Positions 1 to 11,000 of a DNA stretch of 64,000 bases are shown here, piece after piece. The position numbers and the translations under genes are program-made. Below the pieces are notes generated by a model, which searched no databases, had not been told where the DNA came from, and was given only the letters and a program-made list of their open reading frames with translations. Within the stretch, counting starts at the first letter, position 1; every line of letters begins with the position of its first letter. This DNA is from Branchiostoma floridae (taxonomy: Eukaryota; Chordata; Leptocardii; Amphioxiformes; Branchiostomatidae). The stretch lies in NCBI RefSeq assembly GCF_000003815.2, contig NC_049995.1, positions 11,034,253 to 11,098,252 of the forward strand, in the 5' to 3' direction.

Positions 1-1523
1 CAGTTTTAGGTTTTAAAAAATCTACTATGGGTCAAACCCCATCAATAGCCTTGGGGCCCAAAAAGGGTCGCCTGGCTAGCCTGCAGGCTAGCCTGCTGGG
101 CCCAGGCTTTTCCGTAAACCCATTGTGAGGAGCTTAAAATAAGTGTTGCTAAATTAAAGTGCAAGGGTCTGGAACTGCTACCATTAGGTGCTAACTCAGG
201 TGACCTCAATACGACAGCAATTACCCCAGGTGTGGCCATAGGACTTAAGGTTTTGAACCACTTACACTCGGAAGGAAGGACCCCTAGTCTTTTCCGTAAG
301 TTTGGTGGATTCTTTGCCCTATCTGAGGGAGGGCCCTTACCGAAGCTATGTACTCTTTTCTCTACCCTAGTGAAGGGAGGAAAGTCGTGTTAAGAGCCCT
401 TCCCAAGTGGACAAGATTGGTGGCATATCAACTGATTCAAACCCAGAACCTCTGGGTTATGTAAAATACACAGCTCCTTCAAACACAACTGCTTCACAAA
501 CAGCTCCTTCACACACTGCCACTTCACACAGCTCATTCACATAATAACACACAGATCCTTCAGACACAGCTTCTTCGCTGAGCACAAACAACCCCTACTG
601 ATAAAACAGCTTTTGTCCCAATGGGCTTTCGTAGGTCCAAGTAGCCTGACGTGATAGCCAGCCCAGGTAGACAGCCCAGGTAGACAGCCCAGGTAGACAG
701 CCCAGCCTTTTCCGTAAACCCACTAAAACACAACCAGTAGATTTCTAGCGAGGACACGATCCCTTCACATGCAAAGTACCCAATTACCACTTACTGATCT
801 AGTGGCACGGCAGGGACAGGGATAAATAGTTCACACCTATTGTCTGTTGATTAACGATTTTCGTCGAGCTTTCTTTTAATAGTTTGCTAGTTATTTGGAG
901 TCGAACATTCTATATGCAGTAAAGTCACATTTTACCTTGAATTGCGTTACAACTGCGAACCATGTTTATTTTACGTTTAATCTTCGAAATACAAATAACG
1001 TTACAAGGTATGTATGAAGACTGTATATTGTGCCCATTTAACTAGGATTGGGGGGGGGGGGGCATCCCTGTTTTTACACCCCGTGCTTCGTCACTAAATA
1101 TTTGTGCGACTGTCCAAAACTACCCCACCCCCTATGTTCCACTTGCACTGGTCCCTTCTTAAACCCTATCACGTCATAAACTCCAAAAATCACTAATGAT
1201 GCCCTTTATACAACCTTTTCTGAGTTTTCACCAACTTCATTATGATTATGATTTGAATCCCAGTCACCATGGCATATGGTACAATGTACTCCAACATGGC
1301 ATTATACAAAAAGCTATTATGTATTTGAAATGTTTTCTAACAGTTTTACGTTATTCGAAGAGAACTTTTTTCGGAAGCACTCTACTCTACTCTTGATTGA
1401 TGCAACAAGTTTTGAAGTTATAATGGACATAATTCAGCCCAGTGCTGCCATGTCTATTTATAAATGAACCATTTTGGATTGATCAATTAAGCCCTATGTT
1501 AGACAATAACCTCTTCCCCCCAG
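1..1523. other. Non-coding sequence upstream of the CULT exons
   Basis: No supported exon. It holds a dispersed repeat (about 186-430) shared with 45371-45655, a 13-bp tandem repeat (gcccaggtagaca, 659-706), an imperfect cacagctccttca repeat (471-577), and a G14-type run near 1050. Confidence 0.5.
186..430. repeat. Dispersed repeat shared with 45371-45655
   Basis: See the matching order of blocks at 45371-45655; this copy lacks the middle segment. Confidence 0.65.
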
Positions 1524-1670
1524 AGTACCTCCTATGCAGACAGTGTGGGCTGGAGATTGCGAAGGCGTCAGACCTGAACAAGAGGCCGAGCAGGGCGGCA
1601 CACAGGCAGAGGAACGATACTATAGCTGGGGTGGACGGGGTCCTCATACAGCTGTTCAAAAACCCACAAG
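1524..1670 (+). CDS. CULT gene exon a (first in window)
   Basis: The acceptor is a pyrimidine tract ending ccccccag at 1523; the donor is ag|gttata at 1671. The exon enters with two bases completing a codon, so at least one upstream exon exists. It encodes the first zinc pair (C-R-Q-C) and the RQRNDT...GVLIQLFKNPQ block. Confidence 0.7.
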
Positions 1671-3442
1671 GTTATACTCGTGTGATTACTGTAAATTCAT
1701 TTATTTTTGCATTGGTTTTATTTCAGGTTGCCACATGTGCCTGCAAAGCTGGTATTTTACACCAAATGGGGGGGGGGGGTCTACAGGCTATAGACTCTGA
1801 TACGGAGAGAAGAAACTAGACATATTCTCCATATCATGAATTCATGTAACTTTAGATACATTTGTACTTACCTATTTCCTCTGTGCACTACTTTTCTTCT
1901 ACTTTTCTCCATTAAATTTTAACAAACTTGTATAAATTTCTATAGATTTGATTTTTAATTAGATTTCTATTATCAAACTTGCATAAATCTAATATAGATT
2001 TCATTCTTCAAATTTCTTTTCTCCTGCCACAGAAAACTTTTTTGAAGTTATAACAGCAGAAACAGCCAATGTCCAACAACATGGGCAGGTAGGACATTGC
2101 TTCTTTTTTTGTGATCATTTTTCTTCTTTTGTTGTCTTTACTGTTGCAGAGTGATTGTTGGCTTTTGAAAAGAGGCCTAAGTGGTACCTAAATACCTTTG
2201 TAACTTGTCCCAGCCCTACAGACAGGACACATGGTGGCCAGGCTTCTCCTGGAGGATCAGCATCTGCCCTCGCTGTGGCTTCCACCTCGGATGGTACGTG
2301 GAGAAATGCAGTCTGGTATCATCTCCATCAGTGGTGTAGCATACTCCTACATGTATGCAGAGCCACACCCATGGCAGGCTACAATATACCTTGGGAGGCT
2401 TTGCTTAACTAATCTGGGTACCAACCTATTTCTACCGGGGCTCCTTGCACTCGCTGGACTAAATAAAATGTGCGAGTGCAAGGAATAGGTTACCACTTTT
2501 GTGGCCATGGACTCTAATCAGCTGTTAGCCAATCAGGAAATCATCTCTAAATGCTTTCTTGGGATAATGCTGATTCACTTATTGGCTAACAGCTGGTTAG
2601 AGGCCTTGCCCACAAAAAATGAATCTTCAGCCTGGTTTGGTAGAGCCTTCCTAGAGTATATTGAATAGGGAGCGGGCAAGGCTTGCGTAGAAGAGTGCAG
2701 TACCCAGGAAAGCATACCAGTCTTAGATGTTGCACACTGCACTTTTTACCCGTGTCTATGTTTTTTTTTTTAATTTTCATCAATGTGTGATTGTTACAGG
2801 ATAATCAAAGGAAATTAAAACTAATGTTTGGTAGGTCTTGTTTGACCAAGGATGTTATATGAAGTTTGACCCACTGTTCTGACCTCAAACTGCTCAACCA
2901 TGATCAAGGCTTCAGTTGTAAACTTCTTGTGGAAGCGCTTGCGTAATGGGTGTAAATTTTATTGAGAGAGCACAGTATTGTCATGTCCAAAGAACTGATT
3001 AAATGTTTCTGATACAGTGTAACTTTGAAAACTTGTGTTTTACATTGTTTCTTACGTGTGAATTTTGCAGGTTCTATGAACCTTTTGCCGGGCAGCAAGC
3101 AGAGGAGCAAACCTTTGTGGGGCTGATTTTGGACAATCTACTATACCAAAAATGTGAGTCTTTAACACTACATTCATACAACACTACTTGAAACTTTGTA
3201 CAGACAATGGGTTGTATTTTTAGTTTCTTGGTTGAAACTGGGAGAACTATAATTAAAAGTAATCTCCCTGGACCTTTGTGTGAATGTAACGCTTTTCCTC
3301 ATTACATGTATGATAAAGTACTGTATGATTTCCACCACTTGTATGACTGTTGTCAGAGTAGAGCTACATTTCTGTTTTGTTTCTCACACTTTTCACAGAT
3401 GCAGACAATTTACTGGTCGTGCCCAAGTCCTATAGAAGTTGA
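1524..3442 (+). CDS. CULT-domain protein (cereblon-fold), 3' part of gene, five exons
   Basis: Seen: five exons (1524-1670, 2033-2088, 2226-2335, 3071-3153, 3399-3442) splice in consistent phase into 145 residues plus a TGA stop. The product starts at LLCRQCG, runs through RQRNDT, GVLIQLF and FEVIT, then DTWWPGFSW, CPRCGFHLGWY, and FVGLILDNLL, and ends VVPKSYRS. Family knowledge: the CULT domain is the thalidomide-binding domain of cereblon. Its fold uses two CxxC zinc pairs (CRQC and CPRC here) and a cage of three tryptophans, matched here by WWPGFSW and LGW. Inference: the sequence is closer to the secreted animal CULT proteins than to cereblon itself, because of the RQRNDT/GVLIQLF block. 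The 5' exons, which should hold a signal peptide or a LON domain, are outside the window, so this choice is open. The gene converges on the sulfatase gene. The weakest junction is the exon 3 donor (2336). Confidence 0.75.
2033..2088 (+). CDS. CULT gene exon b
   Basis: A 56-nt exon between tcctgccacag and gtagga. Joined to exon a it reads E-NFFEVITAETANVQQHGQ, the beta-strand segment before the tryptophan cage. The phase fits on both sides. Confidence 0.65.
2226..2335 (+). CDS. CULT gene exon c: tryptophan cage and second zinc pair
   Basis: Entry in phase 0 at the second of two close AGs (tacagacag) gives DTWWPGFSWRISICPRCGFHLGWY, which aligns with the cereblon W-F-P-G-Y-A-W ... C-x-x-C ... 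G-W pattern. The 3' end is uncertain. Only a donor at 2336 (gtagca, weak) gives the phase needed for exon d; without splicing the frame stops at 2337-2339. Confidence 0.65.
2383..2668. repeat. Foldback element in a CULT-gene intron
   Basis: Nested inverted repeats: caatataccttgggaggct at the left matches the reverse complement of the sequence ending agagtatattg at the right. Inside are two hairpins, one with arms ggtaccaacctattt.../...gaataggttacc (2416-2492) and one with arms agctgttagccaat/attggctaacagct (about 2519-2597). The pattern is that of a small non-autonomous DNA transposon. Confidence 0.6.
3071..3153 (+). CDS. CULT gene exon d
   Basis: Acceptor gaattttgcag, donor aaaat|gtgagt (strong). 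Only the phase needed after exon c is open. It reads FYEPFAGQQAEEQ then FVGLILDNLLYQK, where F-x-G-L-I-x-x-x-L is the usual end of CULT domains. Confidence 0.65.
3399..3442 (+). CDS. CULT gene terminal exon
   Basis: Acceptor cacttttcacag. In phase with exon d it reads YADNLLVVPKSYRS and stops at TGA 3440-3442. Confidence 0.65.
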
Positions 3443-4578
3443 TGTCATCACCGCCAGTCGTCATCTACAGTTATTGATTGGAGGCTGGGTTTGAAACATG
3501 GAGTCATAATCATGTGGTATGGGAAATGCGCATTTTTCAGCTAGGAAAAGGCAACTTTTGTTTGATTTCACAAAAGAAACAAATTTGGAGGGGGCTGGGA
3601 ATAATGCCCCCCGGGGTTGTACTTTACTATAAATCATGTGTCATGTGAAATTCTAGAGCATTTTCCAGTAAAAGACAACTTTTGATTGTTTGATTTCAAA
3701 AAGGAAACAAAGATTCACAAGAGAAACAAATTGGAAATGTCTAATGCCTTGAATGCAATATGTGCACCATAGAAAGTATTGGCCAAGTTGCTTTAAAAGG
3801 TGGCCTTATGTCTAAGTTCTTAAATCTATAACGTTAAAGTGTAATGTTAGCAACCTGGTCATCAAGTTAATATTTTCCTTACCAACTTCCTTTAATATTG
3901 TCTGCAAATATATTGGTGCTGATCATTTGAACTTAATGAACAAGTTGCAATGAATCTCAATCGTGCCTTATGGAGAACCAATCTTGTCAGTCGTACCATA
4001 CCAAAGGACCAATCAGATAAGCTGTACCATACGAGAACCAAAGACGAACACACCTGTCATCAGTTTGAACATTTAGATTTAATGTCAGAGTTCACAGGTT
4101 CGTTGCACGTTACAGAGTCTGTACAACCATGTTAGTGGTAAACATGTACACAATATATTATAGCAGCAAGCACCAACAAGACTCTCTTCTACAGTGTATA
4201 CATACATCAGATATATCCAGAGAACCCTGCTATGTACATGGCAGGAGGTGGGCTTTATCCACAACGATATGACCAAATATGTCCTCTCATGATAAGCCAG
4301 GTACTTACATATATCTATAGCAAGCAACCACCCTGGTATATACTGGTCTGTGATTCGTCCTATCGGTGTTGGTACTGAGCAGCCATCACCAGCCAATCAC
4401 GTCACTGCCTACAGTCAAGAGGCAACGTGATTGGCTGAAACTTTCCCTCCAACAATAGAGGAGGGAGTATTTCATTGGCCAGGGCTAACACAACAAGGAC
4501 AGATTGCGGGCCAATACATCAGGGTCGTTGCTTTTCATGCTTGATATACAGAAGTGGTAGGTATGATAAGATGGACCA

Positions 4579-4584
4579 AATAAA
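4579..4584 (+). terminator. Possible poly(A) signal for the CULT gene
   Basis: First clear AATAAA on the plus strand after the stop, 1.1 kb downstream. The distance makes the assignment tentative. Confidence 0.25.
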
Positions 4585-4892
4585 GCTTCACAGTGCATGA
4601 ACATGACAAGATGGCTCAGGAACTATTTTTGTATATGAGTGTAGGACATCCTAGTTAGTTCACCATAATGGGAGGAGGGGGCAGTATGGGAGCGCTGGTA
4701 AACTTACGTAGGATGGCACCCAGGCTAGTTTGAATGATGTGTCGGTACCAGAAAATTGTCATGGTAAGAAAATATTAGTACAAAGACGTAAAAGAGACTA
4801 TAACACTTTACAGGTCACACTTTGGTGGGTAAGGTCATGAAAAAAAGTTTGTCAATAATAGTATATGAGAGACCATACATGTATAATCAAGC

Positions 4893-5032
4893 CTCTATTG
4901 TAGACTCTGCCAAGCTTTTTTAGGAACTATATTACATGTACAGAGCTCAGACTCTACAACAGAATCTGATGATATAAGAGCCCAGTATGTACATGTAGTT
5001 GGAAAAGACCTTGTCAGAGTCTGCCACAGAAA
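4893..5032. repeat. Small foldback (MITE-like)
   Basis: The arms ttgtagactctgccaagc and its near reverse complement (ccttgtcagagtctgcca) enclose a second inverted pair around acatgtac...gtacatgt. Confidence 0.45.
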
Positions 5033-7785
5033 CTAATACCTTAAAACAGTATGTTTTCTTCTAGCCATTTTGTAAACATCTTAAATAAAAGTATTTCTAC
5101 TGCAAACTAGGTCAAATTTTGGTCAAATTTCAAGCACCAGATAATTTCAAAAGAGGCAACAGCCAAAAAATTCCCTCCAACCTATATTCATCTTTTCACA
5201 GCTTGACAATATCCATGTTCCTATGTGCCAACATCTTGCCAAGTTTTACACAATCAAGACATTGAAATGTTGTAGAGCCTACAATCATACATACAGACAT
5301 GTAACACTACATCAAGTTTCCTTAAGTTAGTACAACATCTTGGAAGAATGTTTCACTCTTAAAACGTCACACCTGATAATGGTTTCCTATCTCTGTCTCA
5401 GGTTTACAAAAATAAAGTGATGTGTACGTTTGTACGTTGTGGAGTTCACCTAAAGTTTGTAAATGTAAAACACTTCATGCATACAATGGTCTAAAAGGTG
5501 ACAATGTGTTAAAACTATACGGCTTTGTGTCAATGATGTTAAAACTGCCTTGCTACATATATTATCAATATTTACACTCAAATCTGCCAGTTTCTTTTCC
5601 AATGGCTAAACATATACAAGTACATTTTTGCATTAACCCTCTAGATGCTGAGTTATATTATATTCTAATACATTTGACGCATGGAGGAACCAATAGTAGT
5701 GTGATGGTTAAAGAGGTATCGAGTCCCTGGGGACAATCCATTTGCAACTTCTGCGGAAGGAGGGAGATTCGCTTCCACCAGAAGCAAGCAATTTTTTTCC
5801 TATCAGGAAACTTCATAGAGGAAATTTTGTTTGGTGTGTTTCGACATCAATTATTTGACTACGTTATCTTACAACTCTACGTTATCTAGTTGTTTGTTTG
5901 TTAAACTTGTTTGTTTCAGCAAGGAGGTTGATTCAGTTTTAGTACATTCGGTTTTGTTTTTCTGTACAGTAGTCAAGAACAAATTCCCCTAGTTCCATTT
6001 TAATGGTCTCTGAGGTATTTTGAAGTGGGACAAAAACAAATAACTCGATATGCAGAACTTGGAAGAAAATTGGAAGAAAAAAATCTTGGAAGATCAATTT
6101 GGAAGAAAAAAAGGCAATATTCTGGATCAGTAAATGGTATATTTTGTGTTGAAACCATAAGGAATACACATTAAATTATTGAACAGTTTCATCACAGTTC
6201 CTTGTGGACTGTGTGATAAACTTACAGGGGTCTATGTTTGTGTGGTTATGAATTGCTAAGTGCCTTCATATTCAAGGGAAGTTTTTGTAGCACCACATTA
6301 AGTTGGTCCTCGTCTAGCAATGTACAAGATACACTACTTTGCTTGCCTGCCACACATACATGTACAACATGTGCATCCTTCCTGTATACTGTAGCACAGA
6401 TTCATCGCACACGCATAAAGGACAGGTACTACCGCTCACATTTCTAGCAAGCAGAAGGAAAAGATTCATTTCACTTGTTCTAGAGGTAAGTACACTACAG
6501 TACCAATGTGAAGGAAAGTTCTGTCTTTCCTCCCATGTAACTGAGTCAGAAAAGCTGAAAGCAGTTTCCTCTACTTATGGTAAACCTCTGAGCAGCATCC
6601 ATGTTGGAATTTGATCTTATTCTCATGATCTTCGAGGACATCATAGTTTTCTCTTTTTCTTTGAATCAAATTGTTGTTTCACATATCGTCAACAACCAAA
6701 ATCAATACTGTAATTCACAATCACTGTCCCTATTAGTCCTTTAAACAGCAAGTTTTCTTATTGTCTCAACTATTTAGAAAATTTAATGGTCTGCAATTTT
6801 TATGTCATCCAGTCATCCAGTCATGCCATGCCCATAGCCATGCCAGAATATACCGTTAAAAGTTACAACCACTTTTAGACCATTGTAGAATAGAGATTGT
6901 GTTAACAACTTTGTCCTATTCAGGGAAAGGTAGTCCCTAATTAGATAGATATTAAGACCTGACAACGTGTGCTAAGCTAGCGATATATTTCCAACAAAGT
7001 ACATGTATGCAGTACACTGTGCCTTAAGTTTGCCTTTAGTAAGTATGACTTTTTCCCAACCCGAAGACTAATAGATACTGATGAGTACCTCTTATTTTGT
7101 AAATAGATAACTTACTCCTCATATTTACTAAAAAAAACAAGACAACACTTAAAACGATAAACAAAATTCCTACATTACACATAGATGTCAATCATAATTT
7201 TTTAGAAGCATGTAAAAAATCTTTTGTGTACAAAAAAATCTTCATACATAAAAGCAGCCAAGTTAGAAAAGCAAGGGGAAATTTGTGGCAGGTCAACCCC
7301 AGACAAAAAATGGCAGCTACTGCAGATGGGAATTAATAATTTTACAAATCATAAGAAAACTCTATGCTACTTCCTATGCTTTTACAAATGTAGAGGTTTT
7401 TAAACACTATATACACCACCTTCATGACATGAGCAGTTGTAATCGCACAACTTTATGATAATTGAGAAAATCTTCATCATCGATCATACAAATAACAACT
7501 TAAACAGTACTGAGGTCTTCATATGAGTATGTCCGTGTTACATATTTTAAGATATTTTGAGACAATTTCATGCTTAAGATCCAAGACTGGTCTGTTTCTT
7601 TTCTTAAACAGTACTGTTGATCAAAAAGATTTTTGTCTTAAGAAAATTGCACTCTAAGGTAAAATTCCAGAAATCTTTAACCTGGAATGTGTCCTAAACA
7701 AAGGCAAGAATTGAGCATGGAAAAACTCAGTAACATCCTAACTTTAACTTGCCAAGACAAAAAATACCCCCAATAGATTGTTATT

Positions 7786-7791
7786 TTTATT
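7786..7791 (-). terminator. Poly(A) signal candidate of the sulfatase gene
   Basis: AATAAA on the minus strand (TTTATT on plus), about 155 nt past the distal stop (7945) and 280 nt past the proximal stop (8069). It would serve both proposed C-terminal forms. Confidence 0.45.
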
Positions 7792-7944
7792 ACTCAGCTC
7801 CCTGGAAGTACAATTCAGTTAATGTAGGGGAGTCAAACTAACGACAAATGCAACAGTTAAAAAGTCGAGGGCTTCTGAACTAGCTACGGCAAGGTCAGGG
7901 GACAAAGGTCAAATTCAAAAGGTCAGGGTTCAAAGATCAGATGG

Positions 7945-8099
7945 TCATATAAACCCTGATCCTAACTCTGTGCCAAGGTAACGTGATCCACTTCCTTCGG
8001 TTGAGTTGTTGCCATCTTGGAAGCTGTGATGTCTGCCCTTTGAACTTTCACCTTTGACTTCTGACCCTTCATCCTCTCCACCCTCTCCACTTGGTTCTT
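7945..8099 (-). CDS. SULF: SULF terminal exon, open in two frames
   Basis: Acceptor agatttttcttttcattaatag. Entered in phase 2 (with the microexon) it gives RTKWRGWRG and stops at TGA 8071-8069. Entered in phase 1 (exon 15 joined directly) it gives a 51-residue tail, [14 protein letters not shown]... with an NNST sequon, stopping at TGA 7947-7945. The first form matches the family; the second is a prediction. Confidence 0.72.
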
Positions 8100-11000
8100 C
8101 TATTAATGAAAAGAAAAATCTAAAGATTAAACTGACAAGTCAGCTATTAAATACTGTTATTAAGATTGACAAAGCACCAAAGTTCTATGTACGAAGTATT
8201 AAAAACATAACAAAATTACATTTTATAGTGTCACACAGAAATCTGAGCATACCCAAAGCCTGTAAACAGTCAAGAAAGAGTAGAAGAGAACAACTTCATT
8301 TAAGATAATGTAGTACTGTTCATCTGGTAATATGCTAAATTGTTAAGCTCTCTGAAGATCCATGCAAAGGTTAGCTGTTACATCACTCAAACACACTATA
8401 TAAACACTGCACACCACTCAATGTTAGATACAGGTTGGGCTATCTTTTCTTTCAACAACAGACTTTATCATATTATGTACTTGGGTTATTCATTTCCAGA
8501 CGGAAAACTGTAGTACATGTGTACATGCAAGTATGAATGGAACTTGGACAAATAAAAAGAATGAAGAAAAACAAATACATATGCCAGATGAATGGTCAAT
8601 GTTGCAAAACCATAGTGAAAAAAAAACTTCCAAAGAATGGTTTAGTCCAAATTTCATGATGATGATTCTCAGATTCTAGAACAAGGGTGGATAAACCAAT
8701 CAGCATGCAGAGAGGATAATGACAAGCAAATCAGTGTAAGAGGTCATGGGTCAGCCATGCAAGAGGTCAAAAGTCAACCAGGCAAAAGGTCAAGGTTCAG
8801 CCATGCATCTAGGCGACTAGGGGAGAAAAAACAGAGTCGGTATGAGAGGTTGTTTGTCACCCGCATTGCGTACGTCAGTTGCCGTGGTTACAGCATGCGT
8901 TGCCATGGAAACACTACCTTTGGTCCCTGACGTCTTTTCCATGTCTCCTTCCTGGTGGGGAGAGATGTTCAGAACACACATAAGGAATTATAGAGGAAAG
9001 TATTGTCTCCTCATAGGCTTTGGCTTGTTTATCTTTTTTTGCAGCATTTTGTACATCTTTCTGACGGTGTCCATTTTCTTCTGACTGTGTAGTGAGGTGA
9101 ACAGAGAAGAATTGTGCATAACTAGAAAGATGTACAAGAAGCCAAAAAAAGACAAACAAGTGGTGAGAAGTATCTGAACCATATCCCAGTAAGTATAGAC
9201 AGTTAAAAGCAAGTTTACACACCCTATATATACTTCTAGCCAGCTTGAGGCCAAACGAGAAGACTTTTTTTCTTTATAATAAAGAACAATCTTGGTGTTC
9301 AAAATAGCAAAGAGGAAGAAAAGTTGTGCTAAAGATAGAGGAACAGGGCTGAGAATTGAACCAGTAACCACTCAGTCGAAATGTTGGATAAGGTTCTTGA
9401 TGTTGGAAGGGTCTAAATATTTCTGTTAAGAGAATATGACTCAAAGAGTTCAAGGTTTCAAAGAGTTTTAAAGTATGTGTACCAGTAATCTTCTACATAA
9501 ACTACATGTAGTATAAAAAGGAAACAAATATCAGTTTACATCAAAAAGTGCATGAGAAATACATATGTTTTTATGTCTACAGCAATCAACATTAAATCAT
9601 AACTTCCAAACTAAACAGTGCAAGTTTGTATCTGCAACGAGTACAGAAAATAGTACTTACGATGTCTATTTCTCATATTAGAGTTCTGAGGTTTGGGCGT
9701 GCACTCCTTGGAGCCTTCACACCGTCTGAGGATGACCAGCTGGTCATGTAGCTCTGCTAACATCGGCTCCGACACTCTGTGGATGTTATTGTGTAACTGG
9801 GCAAAATACAATCATGTGATAAGTACATGATTCTTAGGGGTTGCAAAACATTTAAGACATATAGGTCTACAGTAGATGCCATTCCGTTAATGTCAGGCAT
9901 TAACAGTTTATTTCCTTGGTTCGGTGAGATGCTGAGATGTAAACAGAGGGATGGAAGGAAAACTCACATCTGACTAATAAGTATGTTTACTCCCTAAAAC
10001 TGTGTGCACCAACTGAAGGTAGACTTACCCTAGTCTCCAAGCAGATCTATCATCTATCAGTGGCAAGGCAGTATCTAAAGGGCCAACCAGTATCCAACAG
10101 GCAACTGACAAGCACATATGGCAAGCATAATGGGCCAATGGCACCATTTTTTACAAACAATACTGTTTGAGTGAAGATATAGATCTCCGTGACGCGTTGG
10201 ATTCTGGCTGGCCTTTTGAGTTTACTACCTTGTCAACGATAGATCTGCTTGGAGAGTAGACCTTACCTCCAACTCTGTACATTTTCATACTGATCTAATA
10301 CATATTGATCAAACCAACCTCTTTAGAGAGTATTGGAATAAAAATTGGCAAACATATCCGAAATATACAAAGCACAGTAACTCGTACCATGTAGGGGTCC
10401 TCTAAGAGGTCGAAGTATTCTACGAAGCCAGTGATGAACTCGCAGTACATGAAGTTGTGCGTGGTGTTGATGGTTCGCAGGCACCAGTAGGTGTTGTTGT
10501 TGGAGTTGATGCATGCACAGAAGCTTCCCTCTGGAAAGCAAAACATGTACCAATAACATACCAGTGCAATATCCTAATGTAAGGGTGCTGGCTTTGCATT
10601 TACATACTGGAGGTCAGCTGTGTCAAACCTTTACTCAAATGAAATTTTTTAGAATTGCACAAACTGTTTTCTATGCTTAGAACTCAGCAATATTAATGAT
10701 GGGGAAAAATATGGCAATTGAACACACATCACTACCAGTAGACTAACCCCCCCCCCATTGTACATGTAGTATTTGCACAACTGTGTGGCCCAAGGGTTAC
10801 AGAAATAGAGATGGGCACTTCCCTTCACACCAAAAGGTGTTAACTCTAAACAAACCATCCTCCAACCAGTGACTTTTGAAGCAAATATATGCCAAAATTG
10901 TTTGCTTGTGAAAACCCAATTATGTAGTCCTTAAAGGCACATAGAGCATATCTTAATGGGAGGGCTTGCTAACCCTTCTCTTTAACATGCTTGAGGCACC

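Larger units (their letters stand above)
3443..7785. other. Intergenic region between convergent genes
   Basis: AT-rich, no gene recognised. It probably includes the CULT 3'UTR. It contains an inverted repeat at 4393-4438 (agccaatcacgt/acgtgattggct) and a foldback at 4893-5032. The 155-codon open frame at 5422-5889 shows no recognisable motif or splice context. Confidence 0.5.

Noticed and set aside
5422-5889. 155-codon open frame on plus strand
   Set aside because: No domain, no codon bias or splice context seen; consistent with chance in AT-rich sequence.
9029-9094. Alternative SULF terminal exon after a pyrimidine-rich acceptor, reading [11 protein letters not shown] and stopping
   Set aside because: Phase fits exon 15, but the end does not resemble SULF C-termini and no poly(A) signal is evident; kept only as a minor possibility.
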